Below are positions 34,523 through 42,990 of a stretch of 48,257 bases of DNA, one piece after another. The DNA lies in contig NZ_JAIHOM010000030.1 of assembly GCF_026130165.1 (NCBI RefSeq), positions 1 through 48,257 of the forward strand. The letters run 5' to 3'. Below the pieces are notes generated by a model that was given only the letters and a program-made list of their open reading frames with translations, ran no database searches and had not been told where the DNA came from. A program made the translations under genes and the position numbers. The DNA comes from Spirulina subsalsa FACHB-351. Lineage in GTDB: Bacteria > Cyanobacteriota > Cyanobacteriia > Cyanobacteriales > Spirulinaceae. The first letter of the stretch is position 1. Every line of letters begins with the position of its first letter.

Positions 34523-35269
34523 TTACGGACAATTGGCTTGAACGGCCGCTAGCACCCGTTCCTGAATTTGTTGATAGGCCGCTTCCACTTGCCCGAGATC
34601 GTGACGGAATCGATCTTTATCCATCACCCGTTTATTGGGGTCGGTTTCTTGTTGATCCCATAAACGACAAGTATCTGGGCTGATTTCATCGGCCAGCAAC
34701 AATTGATCGGTAGAATCGAGTCCAAACTCTAGTTTGAAGTCAACTAGCTGAATTCGACAACCCTTAAAGAACTGAGTTAAGTGTTCATTGACTTGTAACG
34801 CTTTGTCAATCAATTGTTCCACCTGTTCGGGTGTAGCCAGTTCCATCACTTGCAGACGTTCTAGGGTGAGTAGAGGGTCCCCGAGTTCATCTTTCTTATA
34901 ATAAAATTCCACCAAGGGGGTGGGGAGAATCTTGCCGAGGGGGAGTCCGGTTTGTTTACACAAACTCCCGGCGGCGATGTTGCGGACGACTACTTCAAGG
35001 GGGAGAATTTTAACCGCCCGCACGCGCATCTGATTGGGGGTGGGCTGGTCGATGTAGTGGGTGGCAATCCCTTTGCTTTCTAGGTATTGGAAGAGGGCGG
35101 CGGATACGGTGCAGTTGATTTCTCCTTTGCCGAGGATTTGCCCCCGTTTTTGGGCGTTAAAGGCGGTGGCATCATCTTTGAAGTAGGAGATAAGGATATT
35201 GGGGTCGTCGGTGGGATAGAGGATTTTGGCTTTCCCTTCATACAGTTGTTCTTTAGGGGCTTGAGACAT
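34523..35269 (-). CDS. purC: SAICAR synthetase
   Basis: 248 aa, normal length. Catalyses ATP-dependent ligation of aspartate to CAIR in purine synthesis. KEQLYEGKAKILY at the N-terminus, VVRNIAAGSLCKQTG and LVDFKLEFG are diagnostic; DEISPDTCRLWD lies in the ligand site. ATG 35269 with AGGAG shortly upstream. First gene of the purC-bamA-lpxC cluster. The 200 bp upstream (35270-35470) hold its promoter region; I see no defined motif there. Confidence 0.97.
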   Translation of the reverse strand: MSQAPKEQLYEGKAKILYPTDDPNILISYFKDDATAFNAQKRGQILGKGEINCTVSAALFQYLESKGIATHYIDQPTPNQMRVRAVKILPLEVVVRNIAAGSLCKQTGLPLGKILPTPLVEFYYKKDELGDPLLTLERLQVMELATPEQVEQLIDKALQVNEHLTQFFKGCRIQLVDFKLEFGLDSTDQLLLADEISPDTCRLWDQQETDPNKRVMDKDRFRHDLGQVEAAYQQIQERVLAAVQANCP

Positions 35270-35472
35270 AGTTTCTCCTCGCTCATGGCAGATGGGGAAT
35301 CTGGGTTAGGGAACTTCGGTTTTTGCTGGGTAGCAACTGGGTTCGGTGGATTCCCCGAATTGAATCCCCTCTAAACATAGATTTATCGGAAGATCGTGTC
35401 AAGACAGAGGGGACTTCTCCCACAACCGGGAAACAGAATCAACTGGAAGTTTGTCGATACAATGAGTAAGTA

Positions 35473-35621
35473 GGGTCTGCTGAATAAGCCCAACGCTAGA
35501 CTCAACAAGGGAATAGGGAATAGGGAATAGGTAATAGGGAATAATTCTTGATTCCCCGATGCCCGACTCCCGACTCCCGCAAATCCCCGGATTCCCGACT
35601 CCCGAGTTATTCAGCAAGCCC
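35473..35621. mobile_element. 149-bp MITE with 15-bp inverted ends and TA flanks
   Basis: GGGTCTGCTGAATAA (35473-35487) and TTATTCAGCAAGCCC (35607-35621) are inverted with 13 of 15 identical. Both are flanked by TA (35471-35472, 35622-35623). This suggests the TA target duplication of IS630/Tc1-mariner elements. The interior is made of heptamers (GGGAATA and CCCGACT types). It is the most complete member of the family seen at 465, 5340, 20751, 28355 and 44583. Confidence 0.75.
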
Positions 35622-35666
35622 TAAGTAGTGCTGAATGTTCCCCAATGGTCTATAAGTGGTAGCGCA

Positions 35667-35942
35667 ATGTCTAATTCCCATCCTCCTAATCCCTCAAATC
35701 CTGATCAACCTACGAATAAAGAGCAGTTTTTATATCCTCGGAGTTCTTATCATGGCAAGTTTACACCGGAACGGTTAGTGTTTAATGCGAATTTGCAGGA
35801 GTTTGCCCAACGGGTGAATTTTATTTGCAATCTGGAAACGGCGGGTAAGATTTCGACCGAGGAAGCCTATCAACGGATTAAGGATTTATGGAAGGAACTG
35901 CGGCAAAGTAAACGGGAGTTAGGGATTGGTGATAATTCCTGA
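35667..35942 (+). CDS. Small conserved cyanobacterial protein (DUF7219-like)
   Basis: 91 aa from ATG 35667; the frame extends 13 codons upstream to ATG 35628 but that part overlaps the MITE border. The core FLYPRSSYHGKFTPERLVFNANLQEFAQRV recurs in many cyanobacterial hypothetical proteins as far as I recall, followed by a helical C-terminus (EEAYQRIKDLWKELRQSKRE). Soluble, no signal peptide. Function unknown. A transposon right end follows the stop codon. Confidence 0.75.
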   Translation: MSNSHPPNPSNPDQPTNKEQFLYPRSSYHGKFTPERLVFNANLQEFAQRVNFICNLETAGKISTEEAYQRIKDLWKELRQSKRELGIGDNS

Positions 35943-35966
35943 CCTCCTCCCAACGCTGACTGTGAT

Positions 35967-35991
35967 GGAAGCTTAACGGTGGGAGTGTCAA
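35967..35991 (+). mobile_element. Orphan TnpB-type right end
   Basis: GAAGCTTAACGGTGGGAGTG followed by TCAA matches the right end at 897-922 (GGAGCTTAACGGTGGGAGTA then GTCAA). No tnpB sequence precedes it. The next gene starts with GTG 1 bp after TCAAC begins its flank. Confidence 0.6.
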
Positions 35992-35992
35992 C

Positions 35993-38023
35993 GTGCTGAA
36001 ATATTGCTTTGTTCTGTTTTTATCCTGTGCGATCGCCTTTGGGGTAGCAGCTACCTTGTCTCTGCCTCTCTCCTTGCCTTGGAGTCCTCAGCCTACCCTC
36101 GCCAAAAGCCCCTCCCCTTCCCCCCTAGAAACCGTCACCCTCCAACTCAAATGGCGGCATCAGTTCCAGTTTGCGGGCTACTACGCCGCCAAAGCCCAAG
36201 GCTATTATGAACAAGCGGGGCTAGATGTCCAGATGCGAGAAATCCCGGAGAATGGCTCCCCCGTCGAAGCCGTCCTAAAAGGAGAGGCAGAATTCGGCGT
36301 AGCTGGCTCTGATTTAGTCCTCCTACGCAATCAAGGCCATCCCGTTGTCGCCCTCGCCGCCATTTACCAACATTCCCCCTCCGTAATCATTGCCCGTCGT
36401 CAACCCAACTTAGATCATATTCATGATCTCGTCGAAAAACGAGTCATGATTGAGGATCATGCCGCCGAACTCATCGCCTATTTAAAATCTGAAGGGATTG
36501 CACTAGACCAACTCATTCAAGTTCCCCATAGTTTCACCCCCCTTTCCTTAATTAACAGGCGCGTCGATGCTATGTCCGGGTCGTCTACTGATGAACCTTT
36601 TTTTTTAAACCAAGTAAATATCCCCCACATTATCTTTAATCCTCGGGTGGGAGGAATTGACTTTTATGGTGATACCTTATTTACCACGGAAGCCCAAATT
36701 AAACGCTATCCCCAGCGCGTGAAAGCCTTCCTGAATGCTTCTTTAAAAGGCTGGGAATATGCCCTCGAACACCCCGAGGAAATTATTGAGTTAATCTATA
36801 CAGAATATAGTCCCCGCCACAGTCGAGCGCATTTGAGGTATGAAGCTGAAGCAAGTAAGCGCCTTATCCTCTCCGATGTCGTAGAAATTGGCTATATGAA
36901 CCCCGGACGCTGGCACTATATCCTGAAAGTTTATCATGATCTCGGATTTGGCAAGGGCTATAGCTCACTCGCCGGATTTATCTATGAACGCTATCCTCAA
37001 CCGAATCTCACCTGGGTTTATTTAGTTTTCATTACTATTTTGAGCATTTTAGGTTTTGTTTCTTGGATTGCCCTACGCTTCTATCAACTCAACAATCGCA
37101 TTCGACAGGAAGTAAACGAACGAATGGAAACGGAGCGTAGTTTACGCGCTTTAGAAAAAAGATATCGTTTCTTGGTTGAAAGTTCTCCTTTCCCCATTGT
37201 GATTTCTGAGTTTGAAACCGGGAAAATTTGTTATATTAATCCTAAAGCTGCTCAAACTTTTAAAGTCAAACCTAATCGAGCTATTGGTCATTTAACACAA
37301 AATTTCTATGTCTACCCTGAAGACCGAAATTGCATCCTTAAAAGTTTAAAAAAGCAGGGATTTATACAAGATTTTGAAACAAAGCTATTCGACTCAAAAA
37401 GAAAATTTTTTTGGGCAAATATATCAGGCACTTTAATCAATTTTGATGGCAATCTTTGCCTTTTTATTACCTTAATTGATATTACCCAACGCAAGCAACT
37501 AGAGGAACAATTATCGCGACTCGCCATGACAGATGAACTGACTGGACTTTATAACCGTCGCTATTTTTTCCAACGGGGTAGAGAAGAACTGAATAATGCC
37601 GTTGATGATGTCTCTCTCCTCGTAATAGATATTGACTTTTTCAAAAAAGTCAATGACACTTTTGGTCATGATGTCGGCGATTTAGTCTTACAATCTGTGG
37701 CTGAGTTGCTCAAATCTCAAGCCACACCTTATGATCTTTTAGGCAGATTAGGGGGGGAAGAATTTGCCCTTTTACTGCCACACACTAGACTACAAGAGGC
37801 GACCTATCGGGCTAAAAATATTTGTGAGATCATTGCCCAAGAAAAAATTTCAGTACATTGTAATTCTATCCAGATTACGGTGAGTATTGGAGTGGCTACG
37901 ACTTCTCCTCACGATTTAGATATTCGCAAACTCTTTAAAGGAGCGGATCTGGCTTTGTATGAAGCCAAAAACTCAGGGCGGAATTGTGTGGTTCAATTAT
38001 CGCGAGTGGAGAGTCCAGATTGA
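35993..38023 (+). CDS. Diguanylate cyclase with NMT1/SsuA-like periplasmic sensor and PAS domain
   Basis: 676 aa. Signal anchor or signal peptide (1-37), an NMT1/ThiY-like substrate-binding domain (about 45-310; LQLKWRHQFQFAGYYAAKAQGYY), a membrane segment (about 340-362), PAS (about 385-505) and GGDEF (about 510-672). The active site is GGEEF at 587-591, with IDIDFFKKVND upstream, so it should make c-di-GMP. The sensor type binds pyrimidine or sulfonate-like small molecules in other systems; the ligand here is unknown. GTG start one base after a transposon end, so the original promoter may be lost. The 3' end overlaps a convergent regulator gene by 31 bp. Confidence 0.9.
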   Translation: MLKYCFVLFLSCAIAFGVAATLSLPLSLPWSPQPTLAKSPSPSPLETVTLQLKWRHQFQFAGYYAAKAQGYYEQAGLDVQMREIPENGSPVEAVLKGEAEFGVAGSDLVLLRNQGHPVVALAAIYQHSPSVIIARRQPNLDHIHDLVEKRVMIEDHAAELIAYLKSEGIALDQLIQVPHSFTPLSLINRRVDAMSGSSTDEPFFLNQVNIPHIIFNPRVGGIDFYGDTLFTTEAQIKRYPQRVKAFLNASLKGWEYALEHPEEIIELIYTEYSPRHSRAHLRYEAEASKRLILSDVVEIGYMNPGRWHYILKVYHDLGFGKGYSSLAGFIYERYPQPNLTWVYLVFITILSILGFVSWIALRFYQLNNRIRQEVNERMETERSLRALEKRYRFLVESSPFPIVISEFETGKICYINPKAAQTFKVKPNRAIGHLTQNFYVYPEDRNCILKSLKKQGFIQDFETKLFDSKRKFFWANISGTLINFDGNLCLFITLIDITQRKQLEEQLSRLAMTDELTGLYNRRYFFQRGREELNNAVDDVSLLVIDIDFFKKVNDTFGHDVGDLVLQSVAELLKSQATPYDLLGRLGGEEFALLLPHTRLQEATYRAKNICEIIAQEKISVHCNSIQITVSIGVATTSPHDLDIRKLFKGADLALYEAKNSGRNCVVQLSRVESPD

Positions 38024-38394
38024 ATGGCCGTAATCAGATCCTCACTATTCCAGGGTTTCGCAAGGTAGGAGTGTAATTCTGCTTGTTCACAGGCCCGTTC
38101 AATGGCACTTTGATCGGCTTGCCCTGTGAGTAAAATTTTAACGACTTTGGGATACTTTTCATGAACTTGAATCAAGAATTCATCCCCTTTAATCCCGGGC
38201 ATTAGCCAATCAGAAACAATTACAATAACATCTACTCCGTCACTACGATATTCTTCTATGATTTCTAAGGCTTCGTTCGCACTCTCCGCCATTTCGTATA
38301 GGTAACGATCTTGAAAAGCACTTTTGAGTTGGATTTTTAAACTGTTTAAAACAACAGCTTCGTCATCAACACATAGAATAATCGGTTTAGTCAT
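37993..38394 (-). CDS. Single-domain response regulator
   Basis: 133 aa from ATG 38394; a GTG four codons upstream is less likely. CheY-like receiver: D10/D11, phosphoacceptor D62 (IVSDWLMPG), T/S in ILLTGQAD, K in SYLAKPW. No output domain. It is most similar in style to the receiver domain of the hybrid kinase encoded just upstream (PKVVKILLTGQA versus PRTRKIMLTGQA). Last gene of a three-gene minus-strand operon (15-bp gap). Confidence 0.88.
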   Translation of the reverse strand: MTKPIILCVDDEAVVLNSLKIQLKSAFQDRYLYEMAESANEALEIIEEYRSDGVDVIVIVSDWLMPGIKGDEFLIQVHEKYPKVVKILLTGQADQSAIERACEQAELHSYLAKPWNSEDLITAIQSGLSTRDN

Positions 38395-38409
38395 GAGCAG
38401 GAACACTCC

Positions 38410-39780
38410 CTAGGAATCAGCGTGAATCGGCAAGGTAATAATAAACTCCGTACCCTCCCCTAGGTTGGAAACAAAACTCAGGTGTCCGTGATGATTGTCC
38501 TCAATAATTTGTTTGACGATGGACAAACCAATCCCTGTCCCTTTCCCTAAAGGCTTGGTGGTGAATAAATATTCTAACGCTTTTTGCTGCACTTCCTCGG
38601 ACATTCCCCCCGCATTGTCCTTAATCCGGATCTCCAGTAGGCTGGTGTCAGGATGTAAAGCTGTGCTGATCAGGATTTCGTCCTGACTAGCAGTGTATTC
38701 CCCGGATGTTTTGTTCTGATTGCGTTCGTCAAAGGCATCAATCGCGTTGGCGAGTAAGTTCATAAAGACTTGATTAATTTGACTGGGAAAGCAACTAATA
38801 CTAGCGTTCTCGCAAAGATTTTGAGTAATCAAAATTTCTGGACGTTTTGGAGTGCCTTTAATTCTATTCTTTAGGATAGAAAGCGTACTATCTAGCCCTT
38901 TATTAACATCAAATTTTACTTTTTGCTGTTTATAATCTGAACGGGAAAAAATGCGCATAGAAGAACTAATATGTTCGAGCAGTTTCGCTCCTTGCTGCAT
39001 GGAGTGAATCAGTTCTGGTAAATCTTCACTAATATAATCTAAGTCAATTTCTTCAATATAATCCCGAATTTCAGAAATGGGGTCTGGGTAATTTTTTTGA
39101 TAAAGTTGAAAGAGAGCTAGTAAATCAGAACAATAGTTTTTGATATAAAATAAATTGCCAGTAATACTGGAAATGGGATTATTAATTTCATGGGCAACTC
39201 CGGCGACTAATTGCCCCAGACTGGACATTTTTTCCTGTTGAATGAGTTGGACTTGGGTGGTGGTTAAAATTTTCTCTTTTTCTTGTAGTTTTTCAATTAA
39301 ATAAGCTTGTTCGCCGTTCAGTTTTTCTAAGGTTTGATTCATTTTGGTCAGTTGCTGGTTTTGCTGAATCAGCTTTTCATCTTGCCAGTATCGACTAAGG
39401 GCTTCTTGTACGGTGAGAATTAGGTCGGCGGTTTCCCACGGTTTGGACATATAGCGATATAAATTGGCATACTGAATGGCATAGGCAACTCCTTCTAGAT
39501 TTGCTTGACCTGTTAACATAATTTTGCGGGTGCGGGGGGATAAATCATGGATTTTATGGAGGAGTTTATCCCCGGTAATATCGGGCATGGTGTAGTCACA
39601 AATCACGAGAGGAATGGTATGTTTATCCTCTAGTAGTTCTGTGACTACTTCAAGGGCTTCTGTCCCGGATTCAGCCGTTTCAATGAAGTAATCCTGATTG
39701 AGTGACTTCTTGAGTTGAATCCTTAAACTATCTACAATAGTGTGATCATCATCAATACAGAGGATTACAGGTTTAGGCAT
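38410..39780 (-). CDS. Receiver-histidine kinase hybrid
   Basis: 456 aa from ATG 39780, which has GGAG 8 nt upstream inside the end of the previous gene; an in-frame ATG at 39801 is inside that gene. Receiver domain 1-125 (D62 in VICDYTMPD), coiled coil (about 135-185), HisKA with H197 (VAGVAHEINNP), HATPase (NLLANAIDAFDE, DNAGGMSEE, GTGIGLSIVKQI). Soluble. The receiver comes first, so it probably takes phosphate from the upstream membrane kinase or controls its own kinase domain. It forms a relay with the next receiver gene (inference). Confidence 0.9.
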   Translation of the reverse strand: MPKPVILCIDDDHTIVDSLRIQLKKSLNQDYFIETAESGTEALEVVTELLEDKHTIPLVICDYTMPDITGDKLLHKIHDLSPRTRKIMLTGQANLEGVAYAIQYANLYRYMSKPWETADLILTVQEALSRYWQDEKLIQQNQQLTKMNQTLEKLNGEQAYLIEKLQEKEKILTTTQVQLIQQEKMSSLGQLVAGVAHEINNPISSITGNLFYIKNYCSDLLALFQLYQKNYPDPISEIRDYIEEIDLDYISEDLPELIHSMQQGAKLLEHISSSMRIFSRSDYKQQKVKFDVNKGLDSTLSILKNRIKGTPKRPEILITQNLCENASISCFPSQINQVFMNLLANAIDAFDERNQNKTSGEYTASQDEILISTALHPDTSLLEIRIKDNAGGMSEEVQQKALEYLFTTKPLGKGTGIGLSIVKQIIEDNHHGHLSFVSNLGEGTEFIITLPIHADS

Positions 39781-39784
39781 AGGA

Positions 39785-42328
39785 TTATTCTCCTGGCTCA
39801 AGGGGAATCATCACTTGAAATGTGGTGTTTCCCGGAACTGAGGTGACTTTAATCATTCCTTGGTGTTTGTCTATGATCTTTTTAACAATGTCTAAGCCTA
39901 ATCCACTGCCTTCTCCGGAGGATTTGGTGGTGAAAAAGGGCTGGAAGATTTTCTCTTGGATTTCTGGGGGGATGCCTTGGCCGTTGTCGGTAATGTTGAC
40001 TTGAATATGGCGATCGCGCACTCCTACCTCTAGGGTCAGGATTCCCTTATACCCCATCGCTTGCAGGGCATTGTGAATCAGGTTAGTCCAGACTTGATTC
40101 AATTCGTCGGGATAACAGAGAATCTCGGGAACTTGTTCGTATTTCTGCACGACTTCCACCCCATGTTTTAACTGATTGTGATAAAGGGTGAGGACGGTAT
40201 CTAAACCATCAATAATATTGGCTTTTAGCAGTTCCCCTTTATAGTCATGGCGGGCATAGGTTTTGAGAGCAAAAACGATTTTAGCCGCCCGTTCGGTTGC
40301 CGTGACAATGGTTTGGGTGCTGCGTTGTAAGCTCGAAAATTGATAGGACATTTGCAGGAGATGATCCTGTTGGGGATCTTTCAACATCTCAATGAAGGGG
40401 TCGATATTTTCGTAAATCCCAATATCTACTAAAGTGTCAGAAATACTATCACTGTTGGGAATATTATGCTCGTCCAGTTGTGCCATCAGTTTACGTCGGA
40501 TTTGGCGTTTTTCTTTACTGGTGATGGCAAGAGGTTGTTGAGTGGTTTGTTCGAGGAGTTGTAAAAACTGTTTTTGATGATCTGGACTCAAGTTTTGGAA
40601 AAATTGGGGAATGTCTAGTAGGTGAGTTTTGAGGAAATCATCAATGTTTTCAATGGAGGAACGAATGGCACCAAGGGGGGTATTAATCTCATGGGCAATC
40701 CCAGCGACTAATTGACCCAATGCGGCCATTTTTTCTGATTGAACCAGTTGGGCTTGCGTGTTTTGCAGGTTGGTTAAGGTAATACTCAGTTCTTCTTTTT
40801 GTTCGCCTAGTTGTTGGTTGACTTGTCGCAAATCTTGAAACTGTTGGGCGAGTTTATCGGCCATGTCTTGGAAGTTTGTCCCCAAGGAGGCAATTTCCAC
40901 TACAGGACTTTGAGGTAAGCTGAAACCTTGATTCGAGGCGAGTTTGTCGGGGAGGTTAGATGTTTCGGTGGCGAGATGGCTGAGGGGCTTAACTAGGGTG
41001 CGACTGACGAGGGCGGACATGAGTAGGGCGATCGCAAAAATGCCCAACAACACGCCCAAACTTACCAGATACTGGTATTGCAACCCATCAATATAACTGC
41101 GCGCTGGGACAAAGGTAAACAACGTCCAAGGAATATCTTCCCGGATTTGCATTCGTTTGAAATAAAAGGACTGAGCATTCCGCGCCATAATGGGTAACTG
41201 TTGTTTTGTTAACCACTGGGAGAGTCCAGACTCTAAGCTAATAATTTCCCCCTCATCTAGTGCCACTAATGTCTCATCTTCGGGGTAAGAAGCAATCACT
41301 TCTCCCGTCGGTTTACGCAAAATAAACTGAATCACATCACTCGCTAAGACACTATTCAGTTGTTCCCCTAGGGTTTCTTGGTCAACAATCCCTACTACAC
41401 AGGAATTCGCGGCTGATCCCTGATGAGCTACCTTGATGAACAATTCCAAAGTATCTGGGTTAAATCGAATATTGGGTAACGTGGCACAATTTAAAGCTCC
41501 TTCCCCATTATTGACCACTTCAATGGCTTTAAAGTCGGCATAATAAGGGCTAGTGAGATCAGAACTTGCCCCATTTTCAGCATTGTTTAACACAACCCCT
41601 AAAATTTCTGATTTTGTCTCATACCAATCAAAAATCAAGTTCGAGATCACGACCTTTTGGGTATCAATTCGATCTTGAACATTTTCCTGCATAGATTGGT
41701 AAGTATTATCGGCTGTCCAAGTGATTAACAGTAAGGCGGGAACAACCACAAACGCGAATAACAAATTAAACAGGACGTTCTGGAACGATAAGTCATATCT
41801 GCCCGAAGAGACAATCTTTTTCTTATCCAGTGCTTCAATGGCATTAATAATAAAAATGGCAACTAAAGCATTAAATATCCCATTAAGCGGTTGTTTGAAC
41901 AAAATCATCAAAGCGGAAATCGTCCCCAGACCCATTACAATGCGGTAAAATAACCACACTAAGGGCATCCCGATCAACAGCCAGTACAAACCCGTTAATG
42001 TGAGTAGGTTCTGTTTATTGCGCTGCCAAAAGTAACCCACTATCACCGTTTCTAACGTGAAAATAATCACCGCGTAGGGATGACCCCACGCGACCCATGT
42101 TTTGAGACTCACAAGAAAGCCAACCACTCCCCCAATGGGTAATCCAAACAGCCAAATAATCAGCCAAACGGCAACACTTCCGAAAAGAAAATCAATGCTT
42201 AAAAATAAGTTAATTTTTAATAAATCATTGCCTAAGTATGCTGCCAAGGTCAACAGAAATAAAATAGGCAGTAAATAAGGCTTGGGGAAAATGGATTTAA
42301 AACTTGGGCGAAAAGTTTTGTTGTTCAT
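39785..42328 (-). CDS. Multi-spanning membrane sensor histidine kinase
   Basis: 847 aa from ATG 42328; GTG 42331 also fits. N-terminal block of about six to seven membrane helices (1-200), a helix at about 187-207 leading into an extracytoplasmic sensor domain (about 210-410), a further helix (about 425-450), HAMP-like linker (SRTLVKPLSHLATETSNL), coiled coil, HisKA with H546 (VAGIAHEINTP) and HATPase (NLIHNALQAMG, DNGQGIPPE, GSGLGLDIVKKI). First gene of the operon; the stop lies 4 bp before the ATG of the hybrid kinase. The ligand is unknown. Confidence 0.88.
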   Translation of the reverse strand: MNNKTFRPSFKSIFPKPYLLPILFLLTLAAYLGNDLLKINLFLSIDFLFGSVAVWLIIWLFGLPIGGVVGFLVSLKTWVAWGHPYAVIIFTLETVIVGYFWQRNKQNLLTLTGLYWLLIGMPLVWLFYRIVMGLGTISALMILFKQPLNGIFNALVAIFIINAIEALDKKKIVSSGRYDLSFQNVLFNLLFAFVVVPALLLITWTADNTYQSMQENVQDRIDTQKVVISNLIFDWYETKSEILGVVLNNAENGASSDLTSPYYADFKAIEVVNNGEGALNCATLPNIRFNPDTLELFIKVAHQGSAANSCVVGIVDQETLGEQLNSVLASDVIQFILRKPTGEVIASYPEDETLVALDEGEIISLESGLSQWLTKQQLPIMARNAQSFYFKRMQIREDIPWTLFTFVPARSYIDGLQYQYLVSLGVLLGIFAIALLMSALVSRTLVKPLSHLATETSNLPDKLASNQGFSLPQSPVVEIASLGTNFQDMADKLAQQFQDLRQVNQQLGEQKEELSITLTNLQNTQAQLVQSEKMAALGQLVAGIAHEINTPLGAIRSSIENIDDFLKTHLLDIPQFFQNLSPDHQKQFLQLLEQTTQQPLAITSKEKRQIRRKLMAQLDEHNIPNSDSISDTLVDIGIYENIDPFIEMLKDPQQDHLLQMSYQFSSLQRSTQTIVTATERAAKIVFALKTYARHDYKGELLKANIIDGLDTVLTLYHNQLKHGVEVVQKYEQVPEILCYPDELNQVWTNLIHNALQAMGYKGILTLEVGVRDRHIQVNITDNGQGIPPEIQEKIFQPFFTTKSSGEGSGLGLDIVKKIIDKHQGMIKVTSVPGNTTFQVMIPLEPGE

Positions 42329-42910
42329 CACTTAACTTATTTTTGAACGAATTAAGACTAACTAAACCTAGATGCCCCTGAGTAAAATTGGTTGCCTTTG
42401 ATTCTAACAATAATAGCCAGTTGATCTCTAAAAAACTGAAGTTATCGCTCACAAAAATGTCCTTAAAGGATGAAAATAACAAAGCTTGATGCGCTAATAG
42501 ATCAACATTTGGAATCTATCTTTAATTTCATCTTTTCAGAGAAAACCCTTGAGATTTACTTCAGATTAATGCAAAAAAGCTCCCCGGAAGTCAGCTGCTC
42601 CAGACTGTCGTAAAACTTAGGGACAAATTAGGGACAAATAAACTGAGAATATCAGCTTATTGTATCACCTTTTTCTGTGCCACATTTTTAAATTAATCTT
42701 TTCTTGATTCTATCTTGGGGTTAATCCCAAATTCTTTCCGGAGGACAACACCCGATCCTAGTATTAAACTGAGATAGTTGTCAACTGATATGTTACTAAA
42801 TATTTATAATTTGAAACAAAAATTAATAAAATAAATTCAAAGAATATTGATGATTGGCTATGGCGGATTTGTACAACTTCTTGAACAAAGGAATCTAAGG
42901 GATTCTAGGC
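42329..42910. other. Intergenic region upstream of the histidine kinase operon
   Basis: AT-rich non-coding stretch of about 580 bp that should contain the kinase-operon promoter and downstream part of gdhA. Only short unsupported frames are present. I see no RNA gene, repeat family member or clear promoter. Confidence 0.5.
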
Positions 42911-42960
42911 AGAAACCCAATTTCCCTATCTCCTAGTATGAGGAGAGAAACTGGGTTTCT
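42911..42960 (-). terminator. Hairpin downstream of gdhA
   Basis: AGAAACCCA (42911-42919) pairs with TGGGTTTCT (42952-42960), and TCTCCT (42929-42934) with AGGAGA (42941-42946). It lies 31 bp beyond the gdhA stop. No long U-tract follows, so it may be a processing or terminator stem, or a dispersed palindromic repeat. Confidence 0.5.
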
Positions 42961-42990
42961 ATAGGGATTAATCTTGAGAAAAATTAGTGA

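Noticed and set aside
42297-42482. Small gene before the membrane histidine kinase
   Set aside because: Overlaps the kinase start, no ribosome binding site and no recognisable sequence.
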